In this document: piece by piece, positions 47,750-50,825 of the stretch
How the letters are laid out: every line of letters starts with the position of its first letter
How positions within the stretch are numbered: the first letter of the stretch is position 1
DNA from: Oxalobacteraceae bacterium
GTDB lineage: Bacteria > Pseudomonadota > Gammaproteobacteria > Burkholderiales > Burkholderiaceae_D
Assembly: GCA_900299005.1 (NCBI GenBank)
Contig: OMID01000058.1
Span: 1 to 50,825, forward strand
Direction of reading: 5' to 3'
DNA: 50,825 bases
Program-made: the position numbers and the translations under genes
Notes under the pieces: model-generated
Told to the model about the DNA's origin: nothing
Seen by the model: only the letters and a program-made list of their open reading frames with translations
Databases searched by the model: none

Positions 47750-49954
47750 TCAAAGACTGAAGACGACAAGGGTCACATCATCTCGTCGCTGACGCAGCCC
47801 TTGCCAGCGATTGAAAGTCGCATGCAATCCTTGGCTGATCTCCTTGGCAGTCTGCCCTCGCAGTGCCGACAACGCTTGCTCGATACGTCGGTAGCCAAAA
47901 GCCACTGGCGTGGCGCCGTCACCGCCTGGCTGGTCAGTCAGTCCATCAGTGACGATGACAAAAACATCCCCCGGTGCGTAAGCGATGGTTTGATTTACCG
48001 GCGTATCCTCCTCGTTCGGCGGCTGCTGGTAACCGAGACTGGCACGCGCCCCGGCATGGCGGTGCACTGCCCCATCGGGGTGAAGATGAAACAGCACCAG
48101 CTTCGCGCTGGCAAATTCCACCTGACAGGCATCGCGATCAATGCGCACGATCGCAGCATCGCAGCCATCGTCGCTCTCACTGTCTTCTGCGTCCTGATTC
48201 AGTCCTGTGCGAACCAGAAAATCAAGCAACATCAGCGCCTCGGCGGGACGCACTTGCGGGTCTGAGGAATAGATGCGCTCCAGTGAATTACTGACCAGCA
48301 GGGACAGCATGGCACCGGGGACCCCGTGACCCGTGCAATCAGCGACGGCCAGCGAGAAAGGACCACTGTGCTGTGACGAGGATATCCACCATAGATCTCC
48401 TCCTATGGTGTCGCGCGGCTCCCAAACCACGCCAATCGATCTGAAACGCTCTTGCAAGCGATGCGCTCGTGGTAGCTGGCTTCGCTGAAGTCGACTGGCA
48501 TAATTGACTGACCCGATCACGATCTGATGCGTCTCTTCAAGCTCCTCATGCTGTTCTTCAAGCTCGCGCGTTCGTTCGGCGACTGTGGCTTCCAGTATTC
48601 GGTTCTGATTTTCGACCAACTCTTTTTGTATCTGGATGTTGTGCGATAGTTGTTCCTGCAGAGTGCGTGTTCGTGCGACGACAGCCAGCGCCATGATCAA
48701 GGCCTCGAGCGTCACGCCGAAGGCCTGCGCTGTCGTGGGTTCTTTGATGAAGTAAAAAATCCCTACATCTGGCAAAAGCGAGAGTGGCGATGACCATGAC
48801 AACACGTTGAGAATGAACACCGTACGGAATAGCAGATAAGGGAACATCGCAATCATGAAAAAGCGCGCCACCTCAAAGCCTTCTCGCATCCGGATAAACG
48901 CGCAAGTGAATACCCCGATCAGGACCAGCCAGGTACTCAAGCCAATCGGCAGCCAAAACGTCTGTGCTGGAATCGTGTGCTGATCCCAGAGCAGTCGTGC
49001 AGCGGCAGCGGCCAGATAAAAGATCAGGTAAGCATGGGTAAATTGATAAAAACCCGGAAAGCGATCTTTAAGTTCCAGAAATACGCGGGCAAAAATCACG
49101 TAGGTCATTGACTGCCCGAAGGATGCGGCAGCCCCGATAAACTCGGTCAGATGCAAGTGATTGATCTGAATATTACTGACATCGATAAATAACTCGAACA
49201 GTCGTTGGCCATCATGAACCGGCTGACCGATCGCAGAGACAAGAGCAAATAAAATCCAGACACCGTAGGCATAACTGGCGGCATTACGAGTGTGCAGCGC
49301 GTTGTACCAGCCAAAGATGGCCAGTGCGAGCATCGCACCTGCCAGTGCGCCCTCGATGTACAGCCCCAGGCGTCGCATTTCAAGATAGCGCTGATGATCG
49401 ATGATCTGTGGCGCATAGGCTTTGGGTGGAAACCGCTGGTCTGCATACATGCGCAAAAAGACAGTCACCGATCGGCCTGGCTTGAGCGTAAGTAATGCAT
49501 ACTGACTAGGTGCCGGACTGCTCAGTGATCGCAGCGGGTTCTCGTTGGCGATACGATTGTGCATGCCTTGCACGCCAGTGTAGTTGGTGATGTGAGTGAT
49601 CTTCCCATCAGCATCGACGACACTGATACGAATATCCTTCCACCCCAAACCGACCGTAGGAACAATCCGGATCACATGATCATCTGCCTGTGTACTGTGC
49701 AGCGATAGCGCAACCCAATAGGCACTGATCGAATTGGGGGGCGGCATGTCGCTAGCGCGACGAAAGTCCGATAGCCGTGATTTCGCCTCATCCAGACTCA
49801 TCTTTCCCTGACGGTCCTCCAGGACCAGTGCAGCAGTTTTGGGCGGCACCAGAATCACGGGCGATGATGGACCCACCTCCACCGCCGGCTGCGCAATGGC
49901 CAAACCGCACAAACCGAGTAATAACGCCAACGCACGTTTAATTATTTTTTTCAT
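47750..49954 (-). CDS. 7TMR-DISM receptor with SpoIIE-type PP2C phosphatase
   Basis: The 734-aa membrane receptor has a signal peptide (1-22), a periplasmic 7TMR-DISM extracellular domain (about 30-185), seven membrane helices (about 197-428), a coiled coil (about 430-480) and a PP2C-like SpoIIE phosphatase domain (about 495-734). Metal-binding motifs are present: GGD at 518-520, DCTGHGVPG at 539-547, VTDGLTD and RRDDVTLV near the end. It probably senses a carbohydrate-like or other ligand and dephosphorylates an anti-anti-sigma factor (STAS protein) or similar. No such partner is adjacent. GGAG lies before the ATG. Confidence 0.92.
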   Translation of the reverse strand: MKKIIKRALALLLGLCGLAIAQPAVEVGPSSPVILVPPKTAALVLEDRQGKMSLDEAKSRLSDFRRASDMPPPNSISAYWVALSLHSTQADDHVIRIVPTVGLGWKDIRISVVDADGKITHITNYTGVQGMHNRIANENPLRSLSSPAPSQYALLTLKPGRSVTVFLRMYADQRFPPKAYAPQIIDHQRYLEMRRLGLYIEGALAGAMLALAIFGWYNALHTRNAASYAYGVWILFALVSAIGQPVHDGQRLFELFIDVSNIQINHLHLTEFIGAAASFGQSMTYVIFARVFLELKDRFPGFYQFTHAYLIFYLAAAAARLLWDQHTIPAQTFWLPIGLSTWLVLIGVFTCAFIRMREGFEVARFFMIAMFPYLLFRTVFILNVLSWSSPLSLLPDVGIFYFIKEPTTAQAFGVTLEALIMALAVVARTRTLQEQLSHNIQIQKELVENQNRILEATVAERTRELEEQHEELEETHQIVIGSVNYASRLQRSQLPRAHRLQERFRSIGVVWEPRDTIGGDLWWISSSQHSGPFSLAVADCTGHGVPGAMLSLLVSNSLERIYSSDPQVRPAEALMLLDFLVRTGLNQDAEDSESDDGCDAAIVRIDRDACQVEFASAKLVLFHLHPDGAVHRHAGARASLGYQQPPNEEDTPVNQTIAYAPGDVFVIVTDGLTDQPGGDGATPVAFGYRRIEQALSALRGQTAKEISQGLHATFNRWQGLRQRRDDVTLVVFSL

Positions 49955-49975
49955 GTGTGCTCCGCAGACGGACGC

Positions 49976-50007
49976 AAAAAAGCCCGGCGACCTAGGATCG
50001 TCGGGCC
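49976..50007 (-). terminator. Terminator of the His-rich NTF2-like gene
   Basis: On the minus strand GCCCGACGA and TCGCCGGGC pair with one mismatch around CCTAGG, followed by six T. It lies about 100 bases after that gene's stop and about 20 bases before the start of the receptor phosphatase gene, so the latter has its own short promoter region or depends on read-through. Confidence 0.75.
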
Positions 50008-50105
50008 ATTCTGCATTTACTCTGTGAACGCGTCCAGCAAGAGATGGCTGAACTCGTAATGCGTTGTCGGTCTGCTATCAGGTAAGACGGGGTTTGCTCA
50101 CTGAA

Positions 50106-50825
50106 TCAGGGAAACCGCACCCAGCCCTTAGTAGAGGGGCCGCTGTCCTCGCGAGGTGCAGCCGCTTGCGCCTTGGACGCAGGAGCAGAAGCGTGTGAGG
50201 CCGCAGCCTCATGCCCCGTGGCTACCTGCTCGGGCATTGCCGATGAATGGTGGCTCGTGATCAGCCAGTCATTACCGATCTTTTTGTAAGAAAAAGAATA
50301 CCTCGCTTTGACCTTGGTGCCATCACCGAAACGGAAGGTGTACAGACCCGAATCGGTGGCAGAGTTGCAGTCTACCTCGATCAATCGGTCATCAATGCTA
50401 CCCTCCGGACGCTTCATCAGGAAATGCGTGAAGTAGTCTTCTTTCTCCGCGATGGTAAAGCGCGCCCGATTGGACACCGTTGGCAGCAGAATGGAATTGG
50501 GCGCGTAGTTGGCAACGACCCGACGCGGATCACCCGTGCGAAGCGACGCATTCCAGCGATCGAACAAGGCAGCGATCTCGGCCTTGAGTGGCATGTCGCA
50601 CTCTTCAGCTGCGCGCGGCGCGGCAACGGTCATCGCGGCGTGGCCGGAATGTGCAGGCAGCGCCTTGGCGGTTGCCGGAGCATCATGTGCGGTATGCGCA
50701 GCATTCGAAGTAGGTGCGGTATCCGAGGTGTGTGCGTCATGTCCGGCATGCTCGTCCTTTGCGGGCGTGGCCTTGGGGGCGGCAGCCGATGCATGCGAGG
50801 CCTGTGAATCATGTGAGTCATGTGA
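50106..50825 (-). CDS. His/Ala-rich protein with NTF2-like (DUF4440/SgcJ) domain, 5' end beyond window
   Basis: An ATG at 50633 starts a 175-aa reading, but the same frame continues without a stop to base 50825, so the start lies outside the window. The upstream 64 codons encode low-complexity sequence rich in His, Ala, Ser, Asp and Thr (SHDSHDS, DEHAGHDAHTSD, AAHTAHDAPA). From about 50600 down to 50230 lies an NTF2-like fold of the SgcJ/CaMKII-association type (EIAALFDRWNASLRTGDPRRVVANYAPN, WLITSHHSS). The tail is again Ala/Ser/His-rich. Extracytoplasmic export and metal binding are possible but not shown. Confidence 0.75.
   Translation of the reverse strand, partial: SHDSHDSQASHASAAAPKATPAKDEHAGHDAHTSDTAPTSNAAHTAHDAPATAKALPAHSGHAAMTVAAPRAAEECDMPLKAEIAALFDRWNASLRTGDPRRVVANYAPNSILLPTVSNRARFTIAEKEDYFTHFLMKRPEGSIDDRLIEVDCNSATDSGLYTFRFGDGTKVKARYSFSYKKIGNDWLITSHHSSAMPEQVATGHEAAASHASAPASKAQAAAPREDSGPSTKGWVRFP

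Overview
The window looks like chromosome from a betaproteobacterium of the order Burkholderiales, probably Alcaligenaceae-like. This is inferred from gene order (ftsK-lolA-rarA-serS, hemC-hemD-hemX-hemY divergent from ppc, nadE-PII, pmbA-yjgA-mog), from the large stock of TRAP transport genes, and from the moderately GC-rich coding sequence. No database search was possible, so the taxonomy is an inference. No CRISPR array, insertion sequence or rRNA was seen.

Layout. (1) 1-259: the first 15 codons of a P4-type tyrosine integrase run off the left edge, reading away from the 3' end of a tRNA-Ser(CGA). This is the usual edge of an element integrated in a tRNA gene. (2) 339-20708: housekeeping core. 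It holds serS, rarA, lolA and ftsK; trxB, an Smr-domain gene, and PII with nadE; a FemAB-like acyltransferase and ppa; then hemY, hemX, hemD, hemC, ppc and argH. (3) 21134-24723: a TRAP transporter, with small and large permeases on + and a Tat-exported solute receptor convergent on -. (4) 25160-29681: pmbA/tldE, yjgA/darP, mog, a carboxylesterase and two unknown small proteins. (5) 29791-36729: accessory metabolism and transport. It holds two MFS transporters, a low-molecular-weight tyrosine phosphatase overlapping a membrane-anchored unknown, a PhyH-type dioxygenase, a motB without motA, and a GarR/GlxR-type reductase. (6) 37048-42332: a nitric-oxide sensing pair (H-NOX plus HNOBA-GGDEF-EAL), then an unknown 137-aa protein, an ATP-grasp enzyme and a glycine-zipper outer-membrane-type protein. 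(7) 42509-47604: a probable hydroxy-acid or sugar-acid catabolic cluster. It holds a beta-hydroxyacid dehydrogenase, an orphan TRAP receptor, an SDR dehydrogenase, a secreted small protein, a mandelate-racemase-like enzyme and an AhpD-like protein. (8) 47750-50825: a 7TMR-DISM receptor phosphatase and a His-rich NTF2-like protein that runs off the right edge.

How the parts may work together. Heme synthesis genes make the cofactor that the H-NOX sensor needs, and the H-NOX partner has intact motifs for both making and degrading cyclic-di-GMP. PII and the glutamine-dependent NAD synthetase sit in one transcription unit, which suggests a link between nitrogen status and NAD supply. The two TRAP receptors are close paralogues, but only one has membrane subunits beside it, so the second may share them or use distant ones. 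The strongest leads are the integrated-element boundary, the H-NOX/c-di-GMP pair, the unknown/ATP-grasp neighbourhood, the mandelate-racemase cluster with a double palindrome in its divergent promoter region, and the His-rich protein at the right edge.
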